A stretch of DNA of 64,000 bases from Deltaproteobacteria bacterium (GTDB lineage Bacteria > Desulfobacterota > Desulfuromonadia > Geobacterales > Pseudopelobacteraceae): contig JAJXYO010000009.1 in NCBI GenBank assembly GCA_021780495.1, positions 1 to 64,000 on the forward strand, given 5' to 3'. Below the pieces are notes generated by a model. The model saw only the letters and a list, made by a program, of their open reading frames with translations. It was not told the origin of the DNA and searched no databases. Every line of letters starts with the position of its first letter. Position 1 is the first letter of the stretch. Position numbers and translations under genes: made by a program. Shown piece after piece: positions 17,545-26,311 of this stretch.

Positions 17545-20500
17545 CAATTATCCATCCGCCGACTTTTTTCTCTGTTACGCAACGGACGCCAGCCAACAAG
17601 TACGTTACCAGCCAGACTAATCGCATTATCCCCCAACACACCCGGCGCTGATAAGCCGGAGAGTCCGGTTCGGATCTCGCTGGGAGAAACTTCGCGCAAT
17701 AAACCCTCTGATTCATCAAACTTTGAATAGGTGCTTTCTACTAATTTGACATCATCTGCCGCCAGCACATGAAGCACGGTCACGATATCCTCTATCGGAA
17801 CCTCGCATAACGCCGCAATACGTTCAATATCGGTGAACATCACGGGATCATCCGTACGTGCTGCAAAATGTTCGGAGAGCGCATCCACAATTCCGGCCCA
17901 CTTGGCGGCACCGCCGAAACGCTCTTTAATGCGACTGGTCGCGGCATTTTTCCACCAGTTGATGAGTTCACCCGACTTGTCAATGGCGGGGCGATACGTA
18001 ACATCAAAGATCGAATCAGCCAGCCAGCGTTTGAAGCTTGGATTGTCGCTGAACTGCTTGAACAGTTCGGTGTGATCCGAGAGCAGATCGAGAATGACCC
18101 GCCCCAGCGCCTTGTCATGCTCCACGCGGGCGTTCTGGCGGTCGGACTGCTTGATGGCGTTCTGATAAGCCTTGTCGGCCGCGACTCGGGTCGGCAACTC
18201 CTTGGCGATGACCTCGCGGATCTTGTCTCCGTCCTTCCAGGCGATATTGCCGAACTGTTCATTAAAGGTCTTGATGATGTTGGACAACCGGTCAATCTCC
18301 GGCTCGGGACGGGTACCGCCGCCACCGGTCGGCGCCGGTTCCACTTCCCCCTCCTTATCCTCCATCGACAGACTCAGCGCGGCGCGCACCTCGGGGCGAT
18401 AGCTGTCCATGTCGATGGCCTCCAGCACCCCTCTCGACAAATCCTCCTCTTTTGGCGCTGGCAGCTTGGGGATCAGGAAGTTCAGGAAGATGGAGAGTTT
18501 TTCCCACGCGGCATGGCCATAGGGGAGGATGGCGGCCAGAAAGCCGTATGACCTGACGAACGCCTTGGCATTGCCCTTGAAATTGACTTGCGCGTCCTCG
18601 CCAAGCGTCTCGATGTAGGTCGCCACGCAGGCATCCAGGATCGGGTCCAACTGATCGCGCTCAGCACCGCCGATATAGCGGCTGACCAACTCCTCCACGT
18701 CATCCCAGGCATACACCTGATGGGCGTCAAGCTCATTCTTCAGGTCGTGCAGGGTGTTGGGATCGGTTTCGCCCACCAGCACCGTTGCCCGGTAATATTC
18801 CTGGAAGGCATGCTTCACCGTTTCGGCATTGTCGGCGAAATCCAGCACAAAGGTGTCATGTTTCTGGGGATGCGCACGATTGAGGCGCGACAGCGTCTGC
18901 ACCGCCTGCACACCTGCCAGCGTCTTGTCCACGTACATCGAATGCAGCAGCGGCTCGTCAAAGCCGGTCACGAACTTGTTTGCCACGATCAGGAAGCGAT
19001 ACGGATCGCTCTTGAGCATCTGGGGAATCTTGCCGCTCGGAAAGCCGTTCAGATCCGCTTCCGTGACCTTGCGGCCGTTGAATTCATGTTCGCCCGAGAA
19101 GGCTACGATAGCCTTGAAGGGGCTCTTTAACTCGGCGAGATACTCGGACACCGCCTTGTAATACTCACAAGCCCGGGCAATACCGGCGGATACGATCATG
19201 GCCCGTGCCTTGCCGCCGATCTTGCGCTTGGACACAACCGGCTCCAGGAAATGATCGACCATGATTTCGGCCTTGCGCTGAATGGCCGTATCATGCGACT
19301 CCACGTAACGCCGGATCTTTTTCAACGCCTTTTTCTTGTCATAGGCCGGATCGTCCTCGACCGTCTTGGCTATACGATAGAAACTGGCTACCGGGGTGTA
19401 GTTCAGCACCACATCCAGGATAAAGCGTTCCTGTATGGCCTGCTTGGTGGTGTAGGTCAGCTCCACCGGCGAGCGGAAACGCGGCTCATCGCCTTCCTGA
19501 TATTCTTCGCCGAACAGTCGCAGCGTCCTGGGCTTTGGCGTCGCGGTAAAGGCGAAGTAACTGGCGTTGGGGAGCATCTTGCGCGATTCGATGATGTGGT
19601 TGATGACGTCCTCTACCGACTCGTCCTCCTCCTCGTGCTGCTGTGTCAGCGCCAGATGCATCTTGGCCGTGGTGCGCCCTCCCTGACTGGAATGTGCCTC
19701 GTCGATCACGATGGCAAAGGTGTGCGAGCGATGTTCATTCCCCAGTTCATCAAGCACAAAGGGGAACTTCTGCACCGTCGTCACAATGATCTTCTTGCCC
19801 GAGCGGAGGAACTGCTTCAACTTGGCCGCATCGGTGGAATGGCCAAGGATCGAGGCCACGTGGTCGTAGCTCTTGATCGTCCCGGCAATCTGCTTGTCGA
19901 GCTGGGTGCGGTCGGTTATCACGATGACGGAATCGAAGATCTCCTTCTCATCCGGCAGCCCCTTCTGCTTCAGCCCCACCAGTTGATGCGCCAGCCAGGC
20001 GATGGTGTTGCTCTTGCCGCTGCCGGCTGAATGCTGGATCAGGTAGCGCTTCCCCACGCCGGCGGATTTCACCCACGACAACAGCGCCCGTACCGTGCGC
20101 AACTGGTGGAAACGGGGAAAGACCTGCTTGCGCTTCTTGCGCCCCTTTTCGTCATCTTCCTCGACGATCTGGGCATAATTTTCAATGATGTTGGCCAGCG
20201 ATTCCCTGGCAAGAATGTCTTTCCAGAAATAGTCGGTTTTCAAGCCGTTCGGGTTGGGCGGATTGCCGGCGCCGTCGTTCCACCCCTTGTTGAATGGCAG
20301 AAACCATGATGACGTGCCGGTGAGGTGAGTACAGAAGCGCACCTCCTGATCATCCACAGCGAAATGGGCCATGCAGCGACCAAAGTGGAACAAAAGTTCC
20401 CGTGGTTCGCGATCCTGTTGGTATTGGGTGACGGCATCGGCCACGGTCTGCTTGGTCAGGCGGTTTTTGAGCTCGAAGGTCGCCAGCGGCAGGCCATTGA

Positions 20501-20996
20501 TGAACAGCACAAGGTCAAGGGCGAGCTGGCTTTCGTCCTTGCTGTAGCGGACCTGGCGGGTGATGCTGAAGATGTTTTTGTCGAAGTTTTCGTACGAGGT
20601 GGCGTTGCCGGGGGTGGGGAGAAACTTGTAGAGGTCGATATGGGCCGGACCGTGCTGAACACCTTTTCGCAACACGTCCACTACGCCGCGTTTGGCGATC
20701 TCGCCTTGCAGGCGGTGCAGGAACTGGGTCTGCTTGATCCCTTCGTAACCCAGTTCCAGTTGTTCGACTATCCTGCGTTGGGTCGATTCCAGAAAGGCCA
20801 GCAGTTTGACCGTATCCAGCGCCACATCCCGGTTGTAGTCACGGGGATCGCCCTGCACATAGCCGCCCGCCACGCTGTATAACGATGGCTTGTCCTTTAC
20901 ACTGACGTCCGAGGGATCGGATGAAGGTGCAGTCGCCGTCAGGTGCGCCACGATCAGGGCTTCAAGCCCCGCTTCGCTGGTGTCAGTCGTTCGCAT
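17544..20996 (-). CDS. hsdR: Type I restriction endonuclease subunit R
   Basis: A 1150-residue motor/nuclease subunit. The N-terminal PD-(D/E)XK domain has D161, E175-L-K177 and Q191. The translocase domain has Walker A SAGSGKS (323-329), I-D-E-A-H-S-S and T-A-T-P-K. The start at 20996 (MRTTDTSEAG) has GAGGAGG upstream and overlaps hsdS by 14 bases; a longer upstream frame is rejected. With HsdM and HsdS it would translocate DNA from an unmethylated site and cut at a distance. The frame appears intact. Confidence 0.94.
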   Translation of the reverse strand: MRTTDTSEAGLEALIVAHLTATAPSSDPSDVSVKDKPSLYSVAGGYVQGDPRDYNRDVALDTVKLLAFLESTQRRIVEQLELGYEGIKQTQFLHRLQGEIAKRGVVDVLRKGVQHGPAHIDLYKFLPTPGNATSYENFDKNIFSITRQVRYSKDESQLALDLVLFINGLPLATFELKNRLTKQTVADAVTQYQQDREPRELLFHFGRCMAHFAVDDQEVRFCTHLTGTSSWFLPFNKGWNDGAGNPPNPNGLKTDYFWKDILARESLANIIENYAQIVEEDDEKGRKKRKQVFPRFHQLRTVRALLSWVKSAGVGKRYLIQHSAGSGKSNTIAWLAHQLVGLKQKGLPDEKEIFDSVIVITDRTQLDKQIAGTIKSYDHVASILGHSTDAAKLKQFLRSGKKIIVTTVQKFPFVLDELGNEHRSHTFAIVIDEAHSSQGGRTTAKMHLALTQQHEEEDESVEDVINHIIESRKMLPNASYFAFTATPKPRTLRLFGEEYQEGDEPRFRSPVELTYTTKQAIQERFILDVVLNYTPVASFYRIAKTVEDDPAYDKKKALKKIRRYVESHDTAIQRKAEIMVDHFLEPVVSKRKIGGKARAMIVSAGIARACEYYKAVSEYLAELKSPFKAIVAFSGEHEFNGRKVTEADLNGFPSGKIPQMLKSDPYRFLIVANKFVTGFDEPLLHSMYVDKTLAGVQAVQTLSRLNRAHPQKHDTFVLDFADNAETVKHAFQEYYRATVLVGETDPNTLHDLKNELDAHQVYAWDDVEELVSRYIGGAERDQLDPILDACVATYIETLGEDAQVNFKGNAKAFVRSYGFLAAILPYGHAAWEKLSIFLNFLIPKLPAPKEEDLSRGVLEAIDMDSYRPEVRAALSLSMEDKEGEVEPAPTGGGGTRPEPEIDRLSNIIKTFNEQFGNIAWKDGDKIREVIAKELPTRVAADKAYQNAIKQSDRQNARVEHDKALGRVILDLLSDHTELFKQFSDNPSFKRWLADSIFDVTYRPAIDKSGELINWWKNAATSRIKERFGGAAKWAGIVDALSEHFAARTDDPVMFTDIERIAALCEVPIEDIVTVLHVLAADDVKLVESTYSKFDESEGLLREVSPSEIRTGLSGLSAPGVLGDNAISLAGNVLVGWRPLRNREKSRRMDN

Positions 20997-22353
20997 CGCC
21001 TTCCTCCTCGACAGGGATTTCCTCGTCATCACCGATTTCTGCCAGCAGTTCGTTGTCCGTCTCCAGATCTTCCGGCGCCGGAGTCCAACCGCGCACATCC
21101 ACTTTGCCGGTGACCACATCGCTGATCAAGCGTTCGCGGTATTCGCGGATGAGGTCGATTTCATATTTGGTCTTTGCTATGGCGTCTTCCAAAGATATAG
21201 TTTCATTTGTTACAAATTTTGATATTTGCTCTTGCTCAAACAAAGTGGGGAATGTGGTTAGTAGGTTCCCTACATCTTTCGTACTAACCGCATCATAGGT
21301 TGAACCCGTAGAGGCAATTTTGAACTGAGTCTTCGAGTCCACCAAACTGTAGAATAAAAAATAATGATCTAAAGAGCTTCCACGAGAGATGGCACATAAC
21401 CCTCGACCAATACCATATATTTTGTTTGCAACATTCATTGAGCCAACCGGCGCACGCACAGAAAGAAGAATTGATCCTTCAGGAGCTTTTTTGGGTGGAG
21501 TTGGGCAATACTGAACTGGTTCAGGATTGACAACACCAAACTCTGCGCATCCCTGAAGGAAGGGAAAACCGTTCCCATCATGATTGCAGTCGGTTGATGA
21601 AGGCGATTGCCCCATAATTATAGAAGCAATAGTTTTCAGTCTTCGTATTTCCCAATGCTCCGGCACATCCCCCAGCCAGTCGATGCCGGACGGCCGCAGC
21701 CGGACGTTGGGATCAAGGCCGCGGGTGACGGCGCGGTGGATGATGGTCTGCTTCTGCTCGTTCAACAACTCAATCAGCCGCCGCTTGTCGCGGATGAAAC
21801 GGGCAATCTGCCGGTCCTGGGCGCGCAGGAAGGCGACAATTTTGTCCTGCTCGTCGCGGGGTGGGACGAGAGCACGAATGTTGTAGAAATCATCGGAATA
21901 AAGACGCCAGAAACCTTCAACAATTCCTTTTGTTGAACGCCGAAACTCTCCAACATAACTTGGGGTTTTGAACAGTGCCTCGTAGTAATGGATCGGTCCA
22001 TCAGTCACTGGTCTAAAAACCGAATAGTCAGGGCTGATAACGCCTGCTTGTTTCGCATGTGCAAACACGCCAAGATGCGCTTTCAAACGGTTCAAAACAA
22101 GATCACCTTGTTTGCACAGTTTTCCGCCAGCGTACGACTCCGATGTAAGCTGTTTTCTTTTCAGGCTTGTGCTTGGTATGAGGCCATGAACCTGACTCAT
22201 CGAAAGGTGAGTTTCACTGCCAGTTTTTGAGCGTTCATCAACTTCGCGAAAGAGAAAACGACAACGTATTGTTTCCCAGTGCGCCGGAATCGAGCCGACC
22301 CACGGCAAGTGCGAATCCCGATAGGCCGGATAGGCGGGCAGGTTATCGATCAT
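20983..22353 (-). CDS. hsdS: Type I restriction specificity subunit S
   Basis: A 456-residue protein with two target-recognition domains. Each is introduced by the typical W-L/V-G-x-x-P-x-H-W-E motif (near residues 18-27 and again near 213). Conserved helices are GC-rich, while the recognition-domain stretches at about 21190-21640 and 21880-22260 are clearly AT-rich. ATG at 22353 overlaps the previous stop (ATGA) and has GGAGG upstream. The recognition sequence cannot be deduced. Confidence 0.92.
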   Translation of the reverse strand: MIDNLPAYPAYRDSHLPWVGSIPAHWETIRCRFLFREVDERSKTGSETHLSMSQVHGLIPSTSLKRKQLTSESYAGGKLCKQGDLVLNRLKAHLGVFAHAKQAGVISPDYSVFRPVTDGPIHYYEALFKTPSYVGEFRRSTKGIVEGFWRLYSDDFYNIRALVPPRDEQDKIVAFLRAQDRQIARFIRDKRRLIELLNEQKQTIIHRAVTRGLDPNVRLRPSGIDWLGDVPEHWEIRRLKTIASIIMGQSPSSTDCNHDGNGFPFLQGCAEFGVVNPEPVQYCPTPPKKAPEGSILLSVRAPVGSMNVANKIYGIGRGLCAISRGSSLDHYFLFYSLVDSKTQFKIASTGSTYDAVSTKDVGNLLTTFPTLFEQEQISKFVTNETISLEDAIAKTKYEIDLIREYRERLISDVVTGKVDVRGWTPAPEDLETDNELLAEIGDDEEIPVEEEGDAND

Positions 22354-23702
22354 TTGCCAACCTCCCAATATCCGCCCTTGTCCGGTCCGACACGACGCAG
22401 ACGCTCCGCTTTCTTAAGTCCATCAATATTCTTTTTCACCGCTCTATCAGTGATTTTAAGTAGTTCAGCTAATTCCTTGATGGTGATATTCGGATTTTCC
22501 GCAATGAGTTCAATAATTTTCTGGGAACTTTTCTGGGAACTTTTCTGGGAACTTTTCTGGGTAGTTTCTCCGAACTTTTCACCGAACTCCGTGGGCAAAA
22601 CGTCTATGTTCTTCCTCTTGAACGTGGCAACAAACTGGACGGTCCCGATTTCCTCAAACTCGGTCGCCGGTTCCCGCTCCAGGATCATCTTGATGCCGCG
22701 GCCCCATTTCTCAATGCGGTGACTACGTTGAAAAAGCTCCGCCAGCAACTCATTCCGCCGTGCAGAAACCATTTTCTTCCTGATGGAAGCAATGGTAAGC
22801 CCACCATACAGTAAACCGGGACTCCTGATCTCCACCCGGTCCTTGAAGATGGCGATATTGACAGAATCGTACTCCCGGTAGTCCCGGTGGCAGAATGCGT
22901 TGATGATTGCTTCACGAAAGGCTTCAGGATCAATCTCGGGAACATCGACCCTCAACAATCCATCCAGGCGCATACCGATGTTGATGTGCTCCAGAATGAA
23001 TTCTTCGGCTTTCTTGATCAGATAAAAAACATCACCATAAAAATCCTGCATGCTGATGGTAAAGGTGGTGTCCAGCGTTCCGAATACGGCGCAACGCAGC
23101 CGGGCATTGGGGAGAAACTTCTCCGGCTTGCGGGCAAAGCAGAGTACGGCGGCATTAAGCAGCTTGCCGTCTCTGACCAGATTCAGTTTTTCAAGGGAGT
23201 TTGGGATGGTGTCGAACTTGAGGCCGCTGAGCTTCAGGAAGGATTTCAGCTTGCCGGCGCCGATATCATCTACGGTCGCCTTGCTGCAAATCTCCGTATC
23301 CCAGTGCAACCGGTCACGGTTTTTCTCCAGAATCAGGTTTTCCAGCTCGCGGGCGCTTAATTGCCGGTCTTCATCGCCGACCCGGATATATGCCCGGCCA
23401 TAGCCGTAGTAGGGGTGTTCCTTGCCTTCGACCTGCACTTTTATGCACTGCTTGGTGTCAACTGCTGTCTGTTCGATGGCAGGGTATATTTTGGGCTCAA
23501 CATGATCGGCAATCGCCTTGGAGATGTCGCGAATCGTCTTCTCCGAAACCTGCTGGCCGGTGACCGCGCCATCGTTCCTGATACCGAACCAGACTTCGCC
23601 CCGCTGATGTTTGTTCAGCATGGCGACAATGGAGATCACCGCCTCCTTCAGCTCGGAGGTGGATTTTTTCAGTTCAAGGGTTTCAGATTCCTGGAAGGTC
23701 AT
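22350..23702 (-). CDS. AlbA_2 (Schlafen-like) ATP-binding protein inside the hsd operon
   Basis: A 450-residue protein. Residues 1-125 match an AlbA_2/Schlafen-type domain (E-S-E-T-L-E-L-K-K-S, then G-x-x-W-F-G-I-x-N-D-G). A GHKL-like ATP-binding region follows, with I-N-A-F-C-H-R-D-Y and D-R-V-E-I-R-S-P-G. The C-terminal 60 residues form a winged helix-turn-helix, preceded by a tandem S-S-Q-K repeat. It starts within the hsdM stop (ATGA) and ends within the hsdS start (ATGA). Proteins of this type are often annotated as transcriptional regulators. A role in guarding or controlling restriction is inference from its position. Confidence 0.82.
   Translation of the reverse strand: MTFQESETLELKKSTSELKEAVISIVAMLNKHQRGEVWFGIRNDGAVTGQQVSEKTIRDISKAIADHVEPKIYPAIEQTAVDTKQCIKVQVEGKEHPYYGYGRAYIRVGDEDRQLSARELENLILEKNRDRLHWDTEICSKATVDDIGAGKLKSFLKLSGLKFDTIPNSLEKLNLVRDGKLLNAAVLCFARKPEKFLPNARLRCAVFGTLDTTFTISMQDFYGDVFYLIKKAEEFILEHINIGMRLDGLLRVDVPEIDPEAFREAIINAFCHRDYREYDSVNIAIFKDRVEIRSPGLLYGGLTIASIRKKMVSARRNELLAELFQRSHRIEKWGRGIKMILEREPATEFEEIGTVQFVATFKRKNIDVLPTEFGEKFGETTQKSSQKSSQKSSQKIIELIAENPNITIKELAELLKITDRAVKKNIDGLKKAERLRRVGPDKGGYWEVGK
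22517..22563. repeat. 12-base tandem repeat inside the AlbA_2 gene
   Basis: The unit TTTTCTGGGAAC is repeated about three and a half times without mismatch. Because it is 12 bases long, changes in copy number would add or remove S-S-Q-K units in the linker before the winged helix without shifting the frame. Confidence 0.85.
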
Positions 23703-26056
23703 TCCACTCCGCCCCCCACAATCTTGTGCAGCAGCCCTTCGGTCTGGCTTTCAAGCGCGAGGATGTCGGCGCGGATTTCATCCAGCGTACGGAGCGGCTT
23801 GGGGCGGTAGAAGTAACGGGCAAAGGAAATCTCGTAACCGATTTTGGTGGAGTCGGCGTCGATCCAGGCATCGGTTGCATGGGGCAGCACTTCGCGCTTG
23901 AAGAAAGCCTCAATGCCACCCTCCTCCAAAAGCGGCACCTGTTCCGTATCCCGCAGATCCGTGTCCGGTTCGTATTCAACCAGCGCACGCTGTTTCCCCT
24001 TACCATGAGGGTACTGGCCGTAGAGGACAGCGCGTTCTTCGTCCTGCTTGGTTTTGGGTTTATGGACTTTGGCTACCACCGGTGGAGCGGTTTCGTCTCG
24101 CCAGCTCACCGCACGATAGATGGTCTTTTTCTCGGTCGGGGAAAGCTTGAATTCCGATTCCTTGAGGGCCGCTTCGAACTGTTCACGAAAAACATTGTGA
24201 TCGTCGAACAGGCCGTCACCCAACGCTTTCCACAGGGTACGGGCCGTATCCACCAGTCGTTTGTCCCGCAGCCAGGTATCCATGTCCAGCAGCTTTTTGC
24301 GCCGCTTCTCAGGCACACTCTTCTTGCCCGGCGGGGTATCACTGTTCTCGTCGTCATCGTCGGCGATCTCTTCGTTTTCACCCTTCAAAAACGCCTCGAT
24401 GTCCGAGCGGATACGGCTGAATCGGGTGTAAATATCTTGTCCCCAGCGACCATAGATCTCACGCCGCAAGGCTTCATCGCCACTGGCGAAACGTAGACCC
24501 TCCACGGAGTGGCGGGTGAACTGGCTCTTCCAGCGCAACGGCCGTTCAACGGTGATCTTCCAATAGCCAAAGGCCTCATTGGGGAACATCCGGGATTCCG
24601 CTGATTCCGTGAGATTCAGGAACGCGGACATGATCCGCTCGGTATCCGCGTCGGAGAGCTTGCAATTCTTCTTGCCCATGTTCCTGCGCAGCGGCTCGAA
24701 CCACTGGGTGGCGTCCATGAGCTGCACCTTTCCCTTCCGTTCCGGCGACTTGCGGTTGGTCATCACCCAGATGTAGGTGGCGATGCCGGTGTTGTAGAAC
24801 ATGTTGAGCGGCAGGGCGATAATAGCCTCAAGCCAGTCATTTTCAATCAGCCAGCGCCGTATGTTGCTTTCTCCCTGTCCGGCGTCGCCGGTAAAAAGGG
24901 CCGAACCGTTGTGCACCAGAGCGATACGGCTTCCCAGAGGAGTGTTATGTTTCATCTTGGACAGCTTGTTGACCAGGAACATCAACTGCCCGTCGGAAGA
25001 GCGGGTAATCAGTTTAAATTCCGGGTCACCGCCATGTTGCACCACGAAACGAGGGTCATTGATTTCCTTCTTGCCCCCCATCCGTTCCAGATCGGTCTTC
25101 CAGCTCTTACCGTAAGGGGGATTGGAGAGCATGAAGTCGAATTCGCGGGATGGAAACTGGTCGTTGGACAGCGTCGATTTATCGCCGCCGCCAAGGATGT
25201 TATCCGCTTCCAGCCCTTCACCCTTCAACAGCAGGTCGGCCTTGCAGATTGCGTAGGTTTCGGCATTGATCTCCTGGCCGTACAGGTGAATTGAAACCTC
25301 CGTGCCGTGGGCTTTGGCCAGATCTTTCAATTCTTCTTCCGCCACGGTCAGCATGCCGCCGGTGCCGCAGGCGCCGTCGTAGAGCAGATAGGTGCCCGAG
25401 TCGATCTTGTCGGCTACCGGCAGAAACAGCAGCTTGGCCATCAGCTTGACCACGTCGCGTGGTGTGAAGTGTTCGCCTGCTTCTTCGTTATTTTCCTCGT
25501 TGAAGCGGCGGATCAGCTCCTCGAACACCGTGCCCATGCCGTGGTTGTCGAGCGCGGGAAGCTTAACCTTGCCATCTTCGTCAAGAACAGGTGCGTTCGA
25601 AAGATTTACGGTAGGATCAAGAAAACGCTCGATCAAAGTGCCGAGGATGTCGGCATCAACCAGCGTCTGAACCTGGTTGCGAAACTTGAACTTATCGAGA
25701 ATTTCCAAAACATTCGGAGAGAAACCGGCGAGATAATCGCCGAAGTTATCGCGCAATTGCTGTCCCTTGGAACTCGACTTGAGGCGAACCAGCGAAAATT
25801 GGGACGTGTTGAAGAATGCCTGATCGGCTGCATTGCGCAAGGCCGGTTCCTGGTTGGAGACGCCCGCGTCGTCAAGCATCTGCTTCATTTTGAGCACGGC
25901 ATCCTTGGAGGGCTCCAGAACGGCGTCCAAACGACGCAATACGGTGAACGGGAGGATTACATCGCGGTATTTGCCACGGACATATACGTCGCGAAGCACA
26001 TCATCCGCGATATTCCATATAAAATCTGAAATCCAGTCTATCTGTGATTTATCCAT
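23699..26056 (-). CDS. hsdM: Type I restriction adenine methyltransferase subunit M
   Basis: A 785-residue N6-adenine methyltransferase. H-F-T-P-R is at about 197-201, the AdoMet loop D-G-A-C-G-T-G-G at 227-234, and the catalytic N-P-P-Y at 312-315. It is longer than the roughly 500-residue classical HsdM, with an extra charged C-terminal region after residue 600. ATG at 26056 has GAGGGG upstream. It is the first gene of the five-gene operon and lies 78 bases downstream of the repeated promoter-terminator unit B. Confidence 0.94.
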   Translation of the reverse strand: MDKSQIDWISDFIWNIADDVLRDVYVRGKYRDVILPFTVLRRLDAVLEPSKDAVLKMKQMLDDAGVSNQEPALRNAADQAFFNTSQFSLVRLKSSSKGQQLRDNFGDYLAGFSPNVLEILDKFKFRNQVQTLVDADILGTLIERFLDPTVNLSNAPVLDEDGKVKLPALDNHGMGTVFEELIRRFNEENNEEAGEHFTPRDVVKLMAKLLFLPVADKIDSGTYLLYDGACGTGGMLTVAEEELKDLAKAHGTEVSIHLYGQEINAETYAICKADLLLKGEGLEADNILGGGDKSTLSNDQFPSREFDFMLSNPPYGKSWKTDLERMGGKKEINDPRFVVQHGGDPEFKLITRSSDGQLMFLVNKLSKMKHNTPLGSRIALVHNGSALFTGDAGQGESNIRRWLIENDWLEAIIALPLNMFYNTGIATYIWVMTNRKSPERKGKVQLMDATQWFEPLRRNMGKKNCKLSDADTERIMSAFLNLTESAESRMFPNEAFGYWKITVERPLRWKSQFTRHSVEGLRFASGDEALRREIYGRWGQDIYTRFSRIRSDIEAFLKGENEEIADDDDENSDTPPGKKSVPEKRRKKLLDMDTWLRDKRLVDTARTLWKALGDGLFDDHNVFREQFEAALKESEFKLSPTEKKTIYRAVSWRDETAPPVVAKVHKPKTKQDEERAVLYGQYPHGKGKQRALVEYEPDTDLRDTEQVPLLEEGGIEAFFKREVLPHATDAWIDADSTKIGYEISFARYFYRPKPLRTLDEIRADILALESQTEGLLHKIVGGGVE

Positions 26057-26133
26057 GCACCCCTCGGGTATAATTTCTAAGAGTTCGCTTATCAAGCTTT
26101 ATTGCAAGCCTATCAAGTCATTACTCAATCCAT

Positions 26134-26231
26134 TACAAAAAAACCGCCAAACCGGCAGCATGTACGGTTCAACGGTCTTTATAATCGTCAGATTTTCCAT
26201 CCATATCATCCCCATTTCATCGCATAAAAAG
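26134..26231 (-). ncRNA. Putative ~100-nt RNA, copy B of the repeated promoter-leader-terminator unit
   Basis: Same architecture and orientation as copy A at 4710-4811: promoter at 26238-26266, predicted start near 26231, intrinsic terminator at about 26137-26182. Overall unit length is 133 bases against 138. The terminator stem differs in sequence from copy A but stays paired over about 16 positions through G-U pairs. It lies between the cinA stop and hsdM, pointing at hsdM, and may be a small RNA or an attenuating leader. Confidence 0.42.
26137..26182 (-). terminator. Intrinsic terminator of copy B
   Basis: A stem of about 16 pairs including several G-U pairs (AAAGACCGTTGAACCG against CGGTTTGGCGGTTTT), followed by a T-run and GTA on the minus strand. 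It would also end transcripts reading out of cinA. Confidence 0.6.
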
Positions 26232-26237
26232 TGCTTC

Positions 26238-26266
26238 ACCTTACTCCGGCAGTACCGGCCTGTCAA
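26238..26266 (-). promoter_or_regulatory. Putative sigma-70 promoter of copy B
   Basis: TTGACA at 26261-26266 and TAAGGT at 26238-26243 on the minus strand, 17 bp apart, as in copy A. Confidence 0.48.
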
Positions 26267-26311
26267 AAGAAACCCAGTACAAAAACCAGCTTTGGGAGGG
26301 GACTTACCTTT

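Noticed and set aside
22517-22563. Could the 12-base repeats be a CRISPR array?
   Set aside because: Units are directly adjacent with no spacers and lie in frame inside a gene.
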